The notes below the pieces were generated by a model, which saw only the letters and a list, made by a program, of their open reading frames with translations, was not told where the DNA came from and did no database searches. From contig JAVJRN010000029.1 in the NCBI GenBank assembly GCA_040218415.1, forward strand, positions 124,001 to 188,000: DNA of 64,000 bases, in the 5' to 3' direction. Shown here piece after piece: positions 26,367-35,047 of this stretch; position 1 is the stretch's first letter, and each line of letters starts with the position of its first letter. The DNA is from JAVJRN01 sp040218415 (lineage in GTDB: Bacteria; Bacteroidota; Bacteroidia; Cytophagales; Cyclobacteriaceae). A program made the translations under genes and the position numbers.

Positions 26367-28406
26367 ATGAACAATTCTTGGTACTCTTTAGATATTTCAT
26401 TGATTTGGGTGATCGTTTCCATGTGCATAGGCTTGATGGTCGCCCTTTTGCTCTATTCCAAAAAGCAAATTCCGTGGAATAAAAACTTGAATGTATTTCT
26501 TGGTTTCTTAAGATTTAGTGCAATTTCCTTACTCGTTATTTTATTGTTCGATCCGACCATTGAACTCAACATCAACAATACAGAAAAGCCCATCATCGCA
26601 GTTGCCATAGACGACTCTGAGTCCATTGCACTAAGAAGCGATAGCAGTCAACTAGGCGCTTTTCAAAAGAAAATAAGCAGCCTACAAAATGAACTTGACT
26701 ATCAGGTCGAGACCTATCTTTTGTCCGAAAAAAACACATTTGATGGTTTTGATCAGCAATCAACCAACTTGAGCGGTTTATTAAGTACGGTTCAAAACAT
26801 TCACGAATTTGATAATCTGAAGGGAATTATTTTGATCTCTGACGGTATTCACAATTCAGGGAACTCACCTCAATATACCAATTATCCCACCCCTATTTTC
26901 ACTGTAGGAATGGGTGATACAATACCTCCGAAAGACCTTTCCATCACCAAGATCACCAATAATAAAGTAGCGTTTGAGGGCAATCAATTTCCTATTCAAG
27001 TACAGCTATCAAACAATGGATATGAAGGAGAAAAAATAAAATTAAGTCTTAGAAAAAATAACCGTGAGATTGATTCACAGCTTGTGGAGCTAAGTAACAG
27101 CAATAATCAAACAACTTTCATTGTAGATGCTGACCAAAAAGGACTTAACAGATACAGCATAATGGCGAGTCAAATCGAGGGGGAATCATCTTATGAAAAC
27201 AATCAACAAGATGTTTTCATAGATATCATTGAAAGCAGTGTTAAAGTATTGATTGTCGCAAATGCTCCACATCCAGATATCGCCGCTATTAAAAGAGTAT
27301 TGGCAAGCAGTAAAAACTACCAGGTTGATCTATATATCAAAGGCCTTACCGAAAAGCCGTCAGTCAAAGAGTATAACACAATTATTTATCACAATACACT
27401 AGATGTAGACGCAAGTATCGAGGTGAAAGCATTGGGGAGTTGGTATATTCTCGGCAACAGAACTCCGATAAATCAGGTAAGCAATAAGTTAAGCTTTCTG
27501 AACATCATTGTTAAAAACAGAAATGATGACAAAGTAAGACCAAGTCTTAATGATAATTTTGCCTTATTCGAAATGGAAACAGACATTGATAATATCATAG
27601 ATTATCCTCCTATCCATGTTCCCTTTGGAGATTACCAGACCAGCGGCCCTACCAATACCTTTTTATACCAAAAAGTGGGCTCTGTCATCACAGACAAACC
27701 ATTGATGCTGTTTTTTGACGATGGTACGGAAAAGCAAGCCGTAACTATGAACTCAGGAATTTGGCGATGGAAATTGCAAGAAGCCGCAGCATTTGAGGAA
27801 AGTAAATTCTTTGATGAAATGGTGCTAAAAACCGTTCAGTACCTCAGCCTCAATGTGAACAAAAAACGCTTTATAGCAGAACCAAGGAAGAAAATATTCA
27901 ATGCAAAGGAAACCATTTCAATAGATACCGAAGTATATAATCAAATCTATGAGCGGGCTTACAACCAGACAATTGATATTACGATTAAAGATGAAAAGGG
28001 GCTATCACAATCTCAACAGATAACAAATGCACCCAATAACAACACGCTCAGAATTGGAGGCCTAGAAGAGGGTATTTATTCTTATAAAGCTTCTGTAAAT
28101 ATTGGAGGTTTGGAGAAGTTCGTGGAAGAAGGCCAATTTTTAGTAGAGGAAAATAAATTAGAAAACGTACTTCTTACCGCCAATCACGATCTACTTAGAA
28201 ATATCTCCAGAAACTCTGGCGGAGAGTATTATCACTTTAATAGATTTGATGAGGTCACTGCCCAACTCAAGAATGCTCAGTACAAAGGCCTGATTAAAAC
28301 AGAAAAGTCTTTATTGCCACTGATTTCTGCCTTATGGTATATTCTTATCATCATACTCTTATTAACTATTGAATGGGTCGTACGAAAGTATAGTGGAACT
28401 ATATAG
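26367..28406 (+). CDS. Membrane-anchored VWA domain protein
   Basis: A 679-residue protein with two N-terminal membrane helices (about residues 12-31 and 41-62), a large periplasmic region and one C-terminal helix (about 651-672). The periplasmic part starts with a VWA-like domain whose metal site is intact at Asp82-x-Ser84-x-Ser86 (IDDSESI) and LISDGIHNSG. It continues with beta-sandwich and glutamine-amidotransferase-like segments (VLIVANAPHPDIAAIKRVL). This topology is common in Bacteroidota and related to BatA-type proteins; precise function is unknown. No Bat/MoxR partners are adjacent. Confidence 0.85.
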   Translation: MNNSWYSLDISLIWVIVSMCIGLMVALLLYSKKQIPWNKNLNVFLGFLRFSAISLLVILLFDPTIELNINNTEKPIIAVAIDDSESIALRSDSSQLGAFQKKISSLQNELDYQVETYLLSEKNTFDGFDQQSTNLSGLLSTVQNIHEFDNLKGIILISDGIHNSGNSPQYTNYPTPIFTVGMGDTIPPKDLSITKITNNKVAFEGNQFPIQVQLSNNGYEGEKIKLSLRKNNREIDSQLVELSNSNNQTTFIVDADQKGLNRYSIMASQIEGESSYENNQQDVFIDIIESSVKVLIVANAPHPDIAAIKRVLASSKNYQVDLYIKGLTEKPSVKEYNTIIYHNTLDVDASIEVKALGSWYILGNRTPINQVSNKLSFLNIIVKNRNDDKVRPSLNDNFALFEMETDIDNIIDYPPIHVPFGDYQTSGPTNTFLYQKVGSVITDKPLMLFFDDGTEKQAVTMNSGIWRWKLQEAAAFEESKFFDEMVLKTVQYLSLNVNKKRFIAEPRKKIFNAKETISIDTEVYNQIYERAYNQTIDITIKDEKGLSQSQQITNAPNNNTLRIGGLEEGIYSYKASVNIGGLEKFVEEGQFLVEENKLENVLLTANHDLLRNISRNSGGEYYHFNRFDEVTAQLKNAQYKGLIKTEKSLLPLISALWYILIIILLLTIEWVVRKYSGTI

Positions 28407-28494
28407 ACTTATGATATAAACTATTCATCACCAACTTAGCACTCAATTTAATTGGTTCAATTAAGGGGTTATTCTTATATTTAAAAAAAATATT

Positions 28495-28845
28495 ATGCCC
28501 CTAATAAAACTCACCTCCATCCTTTGCGAATGTCCTGAAGAGTCGGACAAAGATGAAATTTATCTAAAATTTGGCGATCAGAAAATTTGGCCTATTGGTA
28601 AAAAATTTATCAAAATAGATACCGACGAGGAATTAGTCATCGGTCTGAAAACAAAAGTTACAAAAATAGGATGGATGACTATAGAGCTTTGGGAATATGA
28701 TTTAACATCTTCAAACGATCATTTAGGCACCTTCCATTTAGAAATCAACAGTGACGAGCCAGAAACGAAGACTACAATACTCTCTAGAAACGAAGACTTT
28801 AGTCAAAAAGCAAGCTATATGCTAAATTGGGAAGTGCTTGGTTAG
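28495..28845 (+). CDS. Stand-alone C2-like protein (paralogue 2)
   Basis: A 116-residue soluble protein, paralogous to the product at 23379-23717. Shared positions include MPxIKL at the start, C-x-x-P-x-E-x-DKDExYLKF, KIWP, IDT, IELWxxD and SxNDHLGxF. The acidic loop sequence IELWEYDLTSSNDHLGTFHL again looks like a C2 calcium loop. The two copies differ at well over half of their positions, so duplication is old. Role unknown; membrane- or calcium-binding is an inference. It is followed by a perfect bidirectional terminator. Confidence 0.65.
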   Translation: MPLIKLTSILCECPEESDKDEIYLKFGDQKIWPIGKKFIKIDTDEELVIGLKTKVTKIGWMTIELWEYDLTSSNDHLGTFHLEINSDEPETKTTILSRNEDFSQKASYMLNWEVLG

Positions 28846-28853
28846 TTTGAAAA

Positions 28854-28877
28854 AAGCAGGTAATGGCTTACCTGCTT
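28854..28877. terminator. Bidirectional terminator
   Basis: AAGCAGGTAA pairs perfectly with TTACCTGCTT around a TGGC loop. On the minus strand it is followed by a run of T and serves the DUF2807 gene; on the plus strand a T-rich stretch follows after a few bases and serves the C2-like gene. Confidence 0.85.
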
Positions 28878-28888
28878 GCATTTGCTTT

Positions 28889-29584
28889 TTAATAGCGCCT
28901 TACCTTCCCACTACCAGATGAGTTAGCTCTGATTTTTTCAGGATTTCCTTTGTAGTACACATGACCACTTCCTGAAATATTTGCGTCAATTTTATCAGAA
29001 ACTTCAATTTCACATTTTCCTGAACCACTTATCGAAGCGTTTAAGGAAACAACCTTCAGTTCTACACCGCGCACTGAACCTGAGCCACTAATATCCAAAT
29101 CCATGTCATTACCATTTCCATCGAGTTTCAACTTACCACTTCCTGAAATGGAAACATTCAAGTCCTCCGCCTTTATCGAAAGTTCCATGTAACCAGAACC
29201 CGAGACATCTAAGCTCACATTGCCGGTTTCAATCAGTCCTGCTCCAAAAACATCACCAGATCCACTCACGCCAATGCCTTCAATATCGTTCATTGTCACA
29301 TATACTTTAACATCATCGAGCCCACTACTCCCCCAACTAAACCAGCTTTGGTCTTTGTTTTGAATTTTTAGTCGATCGCCACGCATTTCAAACTCGATCT
29401 TTTCCATAGTCTCCTCTGAGCATTCTATTTCCAAAGATATTTTTTCTCCCTGTTTGATATAGAGCTTACCAGGAATAGCTAGCTCAATTCTTGTAAAATC
29501 ATCAATATCAACTTTTTGTCTTTGCGCTTCTAGCGAAAAAATGACAAAAAATAATCCTATAGAGTAAATCATTCCTTTCATCAT
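28889..29584 (-). CDS. Head-GIN (DUF2807) family secreted protein
   Basis: A secreted protein of about 231 residues. The ATG at 29584 (MMKGMIYSIGLFFVIFSLEAQ, signal peptide) is preferred, since the longer frame would start beside the clpC terminator. After an N-terminal stretch (FTRIELAIPGKLYIKQGE) the body is built of seven SGSG motifs at roughly 20-residue spacing (SGSGDV, SGSGYM, SGSGKL, SGSGSV, SGSGKC, SGSGHV, SGSGKV). This is the repeat of the DUF2807 right-handed beta-helix. Such proteins are exported to the periplasm or outer membrane in Bacteroidota; function unknown. It lies downstream of clpC but past a terminator. Confidence 0.88.
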   Translation of the reverse strand: MMKGMIYSIGLFFVIFSLEAQRQKVDIDDFTRIELAIPGKLYIKQGEKISLEIECSEETMEKIEFEMRGDRLKIQNKDQSWFSWGSSGLDDVKVYVTMNDIEGIGVSGSGDVFGAGLIETGNVSLDVSGSGYMELSIKAEDLNVSISGSGKLKLDGNGNDMDLDISGSGSVRGVELKVVSLNASISGSGKCEIEVSDKIDANISGSGHVYYKGNPEKIRANSSGSGKVRRY

Positions 29585-29647
29585 ATTAAGTTTTATTTTA
29601 AGGATGCGATGAGTTACCAAAAGGTTGCTTTTGCTTTTACGAAGCAT

Positions 29648-29680
29648 AAAAAAAGGCGAGTCTAACGATTCGCCTTTTTT
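29648..29680. terminator. Terminator after clpC
   Basis: AAAAAAGGCGA pairs with TCGCCTTTTTT, extended by GTC/GAT pairing near a short loop. It lies just past the clpC stop and is symmetrical enough to act in both directions. Confidence 0.8.
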
Positions 29681-29701
29681 CTATTTCAATCACAAAAAAA
29701 C

Positions 29702-32284
29702 TTAATCTTCTTTTTTGTCATTTTCTTTTTTATCGTTTTCCTTATCCGATTTCTTAGATTTTTTCACCTTCTGCTTCACCGTCAAATTTTCAGATTTACC
29801 ATCCCAATCAGCTTGGATAGTATCACCTTCTTGAAGATCTCCTTTTAAAATTTCCTCTGCCAATGGATCTTCTAAATACTTCTGAATAGCTCTGTTCAAT
29901 GGCCTTGCACCGTAAGCTGGATCATAACCTTTATCTGACAAAAAGTCCTTCGCCTTTTTAGTAAGCTCTACATGATACCCAAGATCTATAATTCTTGCAA
30001 ATAGTTTTCCTAGGGTTATATCTATTACCTCATGAATATGCTCTCTTTCCAATGAGTTGAACACGATAACGTCATCCAACCTGTTCAGAAATTCAGGACT
30101 AAAGGCTTTCTTTAATGCATTCTGAATGGTCGATTTCATTACATCACCAGAAGCGTCTTTCTTCGATGAAGTGGCGAAACCAATGCCCGCCCCAAAATCC
30201 TTTAAGTCACGAACACCGATATTTGAAGTCATGATGATGATTGTATTTCGAAAATCAACTCTTCTACCCAAACCATCAGTCAGTATACCGTCATCCAACA
30301 CTTGTAATAAAATATTAAAGACGTCAGGGTGTGCTTTTTCAATTTCATCTAACAACACAACTGCATAAGGCTTACGTCTTACTTTCTCTGTCAATTGACC
30401 ACCCTCTTCATATCCCTCATATCCTGGAGGCGCTCCAACAAGTCTTGACACGGAAAATTTTTCCATGTACTCACTCATATCTATCCTAATAAGGGAATCT
30501 TCTTTATCAAATAGGAAAGTGGAAAGCACTTTAGCCATTTCGGTTTTTCCTACACCTGTTGGTCCTAAGAAAATAAAAGAACCTATAGGTTTTCCAGGGT
30601 CTTTTAAACCTACCCGCGTTCTCTGGATAGCTTTAGTCAACTTACCAATAGCGTCTTCTTGACCAATCACTTTTTTCATGAGTTCGGCCTTCATATTGAG
30701 CAACTTCACTCCTTCTTTTTGAGCCACACGCTTGGTTGGTATACCAGTCATCATCGCGATAACTTCCGCTACATTATCTTCAGTTACTTCGTAGCGTCGA
30801 GTACGAGTATCTTCTTCCCATTTATTCTTCTCTTCCTCTAGTTGCGCTAGTAGCTTTTTCTCCTTATCCCGTAATTGGGCTGCCTCTTCGTATTTCTGAC
30901 TTTTAACTACACGATTTTTCTCCTTCTTCACATCCTCAATCTTCGCTTCGAGCGTGATGATTTGTTCAGGAACATTGATATTATTGATGTGAACACGCGC
31001 ACCAGCCTCATCAAGTACATCGATGGCCTTGTCTGGCAAATATCTATCGCTAATGTATCTATCCGAAAGAGTTACACATGCAGCTATAGCTTCTTTCGTA
31101 TAGTTCACATGATGGTGATCCTGGTATTTATCTTTAATGTTATCAAGGATCTGTAGGGTCTCTTCTGTGGTTGTTGCATCAACCATCACCATTTGAAAAC
31201 GACGAGCAAGCGCACCATCTTTCTCAATGTATTGTCTATATTCATCTAAAGTAGTCGCTCCGATACACTGTATTTCTCCTCTTGCAAGTGCAGGCTTAAA
31301 CATGTTCGAAGCATCCAATGAACCAGAAGCTCCTCCCGCTCCTACAATAGTATGAAGCTCATCTATAAAAAGAATCACGTCTGGAGACTTTTCGATCTCG
31401 TTCATAACGGCCTTCATTCGCTCTTCAAACTGACCTCTATATTTAGTGCCGGCAACCAATGACGCCAAATCAAGCGTTACTACTCTTTTTCCAAAAAGTA
31501 TTCTGGATACCTTTTTTTGCACAATTCGTAGAGCTAATCCCTCAGCAATCGCAGTTTTACCTACTCCAGGTTCTCCTATCAGTATTGGATTATTCTTTTT
31601 CCTTCTAGACAAAATCTGAGCTACTCTTTCGATTTCTTTTTCTCGCCCCACAATCGGGTCAAGCTTATCATCTTCTGCAAGTCGCGTAAGGTCTCTTCCA
31701 AAATTATCTAAAACGGGAGTCCTTGATTTCTCATTACTCTTTCCGGATGAATCCTTATTCCCACTACCTGAACCTGAAGAAGAACCTCCAAACATTTTGC
31801 CTGAATCTTCATCCCCATCATCTGTTTCAGATTGCGCCAATGGATTTTCGGTTTGATACTCCAAAAGCTCCTTGACTACATCGTAACTCACATCAAATTT
31901 ATCTAGAATCTGCGTGGCAAGATTGTCCTCGTCACGAAGTATTGATAATAACAAATGTTCAGTCCCAATTAATTGACTTTTAAATATTTTCGCTTCTAAA
32001 TAAGTGATTTTTAACACTTTTTCAGATTGCCTTGTCAAAGGAATATTTGCTAAATTTTTGACATTACTTGTGGCTGTACCTTTAGTCGCCTGCTCTATTG
32101 AAGATCGTAGCTCTTCTAAAGAGACGCCAAGCTTTTTGAGTAAACTTACTGCTACCCCTTCACCTTCACGTATCATTCCTAACAACAAATGTTCAGTACC
32201 GATGTAATCATGACCCAGTCGTAATGCTTCTTCTCTACTTAAGGAGATTACTTCTTTTACTCTGTTTGAAAATTTCGCTTCCAT
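29702..32284 (-). CDS. clpC: ClpC-type AAA+ chaperone/protease ATPase
   Basis: An 860-residue HSP100 unfoldase that feeds substrates to ClpP. Domains in order: two Clp N-terminal repeats (about 1-150), a Gly/Ser-rich linker, AAA-1 with GEPGVGKTAI and VILFIDELHTIVGAG, a middle domain containing a UVR-like motif (KYEEAAQLRDKEKKLLAQL), and AAA-2 with LGPTGVGKTEMAK and VVLLDEIEKAHPDV. The middle-domain UVR motif separates ClpC from ClpB. The C-terminus ends in a Lys/Asp/Glu-rich tail. It is cytosolic, monocistronic and closed by a terminator. Confidence 0.96.
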   Translation of the reverse strand: MEAKFSNRVKEVISLSREEALRLGHDYIGTEHLLLGMIREGEGVAVSLLKKLGVSLEELRSSIEQATKGTATSNVKNLANIPLTRQSEKVLKITYLEAKIFKSQLIGTEHLLLSILRDEDNLATQILDKFDVSYDVVKELLEYQTENPLAQSETDDGDEDSGKMFGGSSSGSGSGNKDSSGKSNEKSRTPVLDNFGRDLTRLAEDDKLDPIVGREKEIERVAQILSRRKKNNPILIGEPGVGKTAIAEGLALRIVQKKVSRILFGKRVVTLDLASLVAGTKYRGQFEERMKAVMNEIEKSPDVILFIDELHTIVGAGGASGSLDASNMFKPALARGEIQCIGATTLDEYRQYIEKDGALARRFQMVMVDATTTEETLQILDNIKDKYQDHHHVNYTKEAIAACVTLSDRYISDRYLPDKAIDVLDEAGARVHINNINVPEQIITLEAKIEDVKKEKNRVVKSQKYEEAAQLRDKEKKLLAQLEEEKNKWEEDTRTRRYEVTEDNVAEVIAMMTGIPTKRVAQKEGVKLLNMKAELMKKVIGQEDAIGKLTKAIQRTRVGLKDPGKPIGSFIFLGPTGVGKTEMAKVLSTFLFDKEDSLIRIDMSEYMEKFSVSRLVGAPPGYEGYEEGGQLTEKVRRKPYAVVLLDEIEKAHPDVFNILLQVLDDGILTDGLGRRVDFRNTIIIMTSNIGVRDLKDFGAGIGFATSSKKDASGDVMKSTIQNALKKAFSPEFLNRLDDVIVFNSLEREHIHEVIDITLGKLFARIIDLGYHVELTKKAKDFLSDKGYDPAYGARPLNRAIQKYLEDPLAEEILKGDLQEGDTIQADWDGKSENLTVKQKVKKSKKSDKENDKKENDKKED

Positions 32285-32387
32285 AAATATGGATTTATCT
32301 TATAATGTGTATCTAGTAAAAATATACTTATTCTCTGGTAAATACTTACAAATAGTCCTTTTTAAACAGTAGGTATTCGCTATTTGT

Positions 32388-33017
32388 TCACTCTTGTGCA
32401 ATTGATTTACGGAGAATCTCAGTCGAACGACCGCCTTCGCAAAGAATTAAGTCAAGTATACTCAAATTGGGAGCAAAGTTGTTGCCAAAAAGCTGTTTGT
32501 ATCGAAATGATTGATAAATCCCCCTGCTCTCAAAGTTTTTTTTAGGAATTATTCTGTTTCTAAGGTCTGAGAACTTATAATTTTCACCTTCCAGAAATTC
32601 CGATGTGTAGGCTAATGTTATGTCAAATTGCATAATTTTAAGACATATTGTCATGAAATCATGATTTAATTCAAATAAGTATTTGGGTTTTTTATCCCAA
32701 ATGTCACTGAAAAGATCCCAAAAATAATCAAAAAAAGGAGCGTTTCCGTAATACGACTCAATGGCTCTCTTATGATCTTTTAGCCAAGATTGATTGTAAT
32801 CTATAGTTACGTCCTTGGTAGGCATATGATTTCGATAGCTAACAGGCACGGTAAGTAATTCCACCGATTGCGGTCCTAGCACATAGCATCTATTCCTATA
32901 AGTTTGTTTTACAAAGTGGTCGTTAATTTCTAAAGCCACCTTTTGGCAGTCTATAAGAGCAGTGAAGTATTCTAATGAACCATTATAATGTGGCTCAATC
33001 AAAATTGTTTTATTCAT
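32388..33017 (-). CDS. WbqC family protein
   Basis: A 209-residue member of the WbqC-like family, named after a gene in O-antigen loci but of unproven function. Recognisable segments are ILIEPHYNGSLEYFTALIDC near the start, QTYRNRCYVLGPQSVELLTVPV, and YNQSWLKDHKRAIESYYGNAPFFDYFWD in the centre, where the family has its conserved W-x-x-H and YY-x-x-AP-F. The protein is soluble. It overlaps the upstream Sua5/YciO gene by four bases, so the two are translated from one message. Confidence 0.85.
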   Translation of the reverse strand: MNKTILIEPHYNGSLEYFTALIDCQKVALEINDHFVKQTYRNRCYVLGPQSVELLTVPVSYRNHMPTKDVTIDYNQSWLKDHKRAIESYYGNAPFFDYFWDLFSDIWDKKPKYLFELNHDFMTICLKIMQFDITLAYTSEFLEGENYKFSDLRNRIIPKKNFESRGIYQSFRYKQLFGNNFAPNLSILDLILCEGGRSTEILRKSIAQE

Positions 33018-33640
33018 ATAAACGGAGCTATATCTCCTTTTCCTTCTCTAATTATCTCAGGAAATCCATTGGAACAATCGACGATTGTACTGGCCTTCAC
33101 ATCTCCATAACCACCGTCAATCACAAGGTCAACGCGATTTTTGAAGGCGTCATAAATTAATTCAGGATCTGTAGCATATTCATGAATATCGTCATCATGT
33201 ATCGAGGTGGTAATGATTGGATTACCCAATTCTCTAACAATGTTCCTTGGTATGTTATTGTCTGGAACACGTATACCGACCGTCTTCTTTTTCAAATTCA
33301 AAATTTTTGGTGTCTTGGCCGATGATTCTAAAATAAAAGTGTAAGGTCCTGGAAGTACCTTTTTCATCAGTTTGAAAGTAGGCGTATCGACGTGCTTGGC
33401 GTACTCAGAAATGTGGCTCAGGTCATAACAGATAAATGCAAGATTCAGCACCTTTCCCTTGATCCCCTTTATCTGCTTGACTCGCTCTATCGCCTTACTA
33501 TTAAAAATATCACATCCCAAACCATAAACAGTATCTGTAGGATAAATAATAACTCCACCCGCTCGAAGCACCTTAACAATTTGTCGAATCTTGTCTTCCT
33601 CAGGGTTTTCTTCGTAAAGTTTAATGAAAGTTGCTGCCAT
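33014..33640 (-). CDS. Sua5/YciO/YrdC family (threonylcarbamoyl-AMP synthase-like)
   Basis: A 208-residue YrdC-domain protein. The family makes threonylcarbamoyl-AMP for the t6A modification of tRNAs that read ANN codons; YciO members share the fold with uncertain activity. Key segments are LRAGGVIIYPTDTVYGLGCDIFN (substrate binding), RVKQIKGIKGK in place of the usual KxR-S/T-x-K-P, and PGPYTFILESS, VGIRVPDNNIPRNIV and ITTSIH. The KGK in place of KRP and the TSIH ending look closer to YciO than to TsaC/Sua5, so another true TsaC may exist elsewhere. WbqC follows with a four-base overlap. Confidence 0.85.
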   Translation of the reverse strand: MAATFIKLYEENPEEDKIRQIVKVLRAGGVIIYPTDTVYGLGCDIFNSKAIERVKQIKGIKGKVLNLAFICYDLSHISEYAKHVDTPTFKLMKKVLPGPYTFILESSAKTPKILNLKKKTVGIRVPDNNIPRNIVRELGNPIITTSIHDDDIHEYATDPELIYDAFKNRVDLVIDGGYGDVKASTIVDCSNGFPEIIREGKGDIAPFI

Positions 33641-33841
33641 AACAAGTTTTTAAATGAATCCTAAATTTTAAGTTAAAGCTTTTGTGTAGTTTCACCAAGT
33701 AATAATCTATTGATTCCTGCGATTCGTGATCCTCAACAGATAAGAAATAAACAACTCAAAATATTCAAAAATATCGTTGTTTTGAAACGATTGTTACACA
33801 TAGTTAAATCTAAAATGATAATTATCTTATAATTTTACAAT

Positions 33842-35047
33842 ATGGGTGATTTTCTGAAAAAGCGATTCGAAAAATTTACAGCGGCTAATGAAGTGAAAAG
33901 CAAGGGTATCTATCCTTTTTTCAGAGGCTTTGAATCTGAGCAGAGTACTGTTGTCACTGTGCAAGGACAAAAACTTTTGATGTTTGGCTCAAATAGCTAT
34001 TTGGGACTAACCACGCATCCAAAGGTGAAAGAAGCTTCAATAGCTGCAGTAAGAAAATATGGCACAAGCTTCTCAGGCTCTCGCTTCTTAAATGGGACGG
34101 CCGATATTCATATCGAATTGGAAGATAGACTTGCTAAATTCTTAAAAAAAGAGGCAGTAATGGTATATAGCACCGGTTTTCAAGTCAATCTTGGAGTTAT
34201 ACCAAGCATTACTACAAAGAATGATGTGATTCTTATAGATCGCCTGAATCATGCATCGATTATTGAGGGAGCAAGACTTTCGGATGCGAAAACAATCGTA
34301 TTTCGCCATAATGATATGGACTCATTAGAAAGTAAACTTAAAAAATTAGGTGACGCAGAAATGAGATTCATCATTGTAGATGGAGTATTTAGTATGGAAG
34401 GAAACATTGCCAATGTTCCTGAAATTGTGAAATTGGCAGAGAAATATAATGCGGTAGTCATGACAGACTGTGCGCACGCTGTGGGCGTACTAGGTGATCA
34501 CGGCCGTGGAACGCCATCACATTTTGGACTCGACGATGAGGTAGATTTGATTGGAGGAACATTCAGCAAATCATTTGCATCCCTTGGTGGGTTCATTGGT
34601 GGAAATAAAGAGACGATCGAATACATGCGTCACCATTCAAGATCTTTGATTTTTAGTGCTAGTATGACTCCTGCCTCTACTGCGGCAACCTTGGCTGCTC
34701 TAACTATTATGGAAACAGACGATTCTCACCGATTGAAGTTATGGGAAAACACCAATCATGCCCTTGGTAGATTTAAGGATTTAGGGTTTGATACTGGAAA
34801 CTCAGAAACACCAATAATTCCGATATATGTGAGAAACAACGAGAAGACCTATGCTTATACAATGAGATTGATGCAAGAAGGTGTATTCGTAAATCCTGTA
34901 GTTGCTCCCGCGGTATCTCCACAAGATTCGTTAATTCGGTTTTCGTTAATGGCTTCCCACAATATTGATCAAATTGATTTAGCTATTGATAAAATGGTGT
35001 CCGTTGCGAAAGAGCTTGATATTGTACTTGAACCTACCACCGTCTAG
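33842..35047 (+). CDS. spt: Serine palmitoyltransferase-like alpha-oxoamine synthase
   Basis: A PLP enzyme that condenses an amino acid with an acyl thioester, the first step of sphingoid base synthesis. The 401-residue protein closely follows bacterial Spt: YPFFRGFES, LLMFGSNSYLGL, GSRFLNGTADIHIELE, NHASIIEGARLS with the ring-stacking His137, VDGVFSMEGNIANVPEIV and GTFSKSFASLGG with Schiff-base Lys243. The usual DEAH segment is DCAH here (209-212), a Cys in place of Glu. It heads an operon with a CerR-like SDR, a bCerS-like acyltransferase and acyl-chain enzymes. A cysteate-using homologue making sulfonolipids is the main alternative. Confidence 0.88.
   Translation: MGDFLKKRFEKFTAANEVKSKGIYPFFRGFESEQSTVVTVQGQKLLMFGSNSYLGLTTHPKVKEASIAAVRKYGTSFSGSRFLNGTADIHIELEDRLAKFLKKEAVMVYSTGFQVNLGVIPSITTKNDVILIDRLNHASIIEGARLSDAKTIVFRHNDMDSLESKLKKLGDAEMRFIIVDGVFSMEGNIANVPEIVKLAEKYNAVVMTDCAHAVGVLGDHGRGTPSHFGLDDEVDLIGGTFSKSFASLGGFIGGNKETIEYMRHHSRSLIFSASMTPASTAATLAALTIMETDDSHRLKLWENTNHALGRFKDLGFDTGNSETPIIPIYVRNNEKTYAYTMRLMQEGVFVNPVVAPAVSPQDSLIRFSLMASHNIDQIDLAIDKMVSVAKELDIVLEPTTV

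Noticed and set aside
28889..29584. CRISPR-like or tandem DNA repeat suggested by regular GGTTCAGG-type spacing
   Set aside because: The periodicity is at protein level (SGSG motifs of DUF2807); DNA copies differ and are in frame within a gene.
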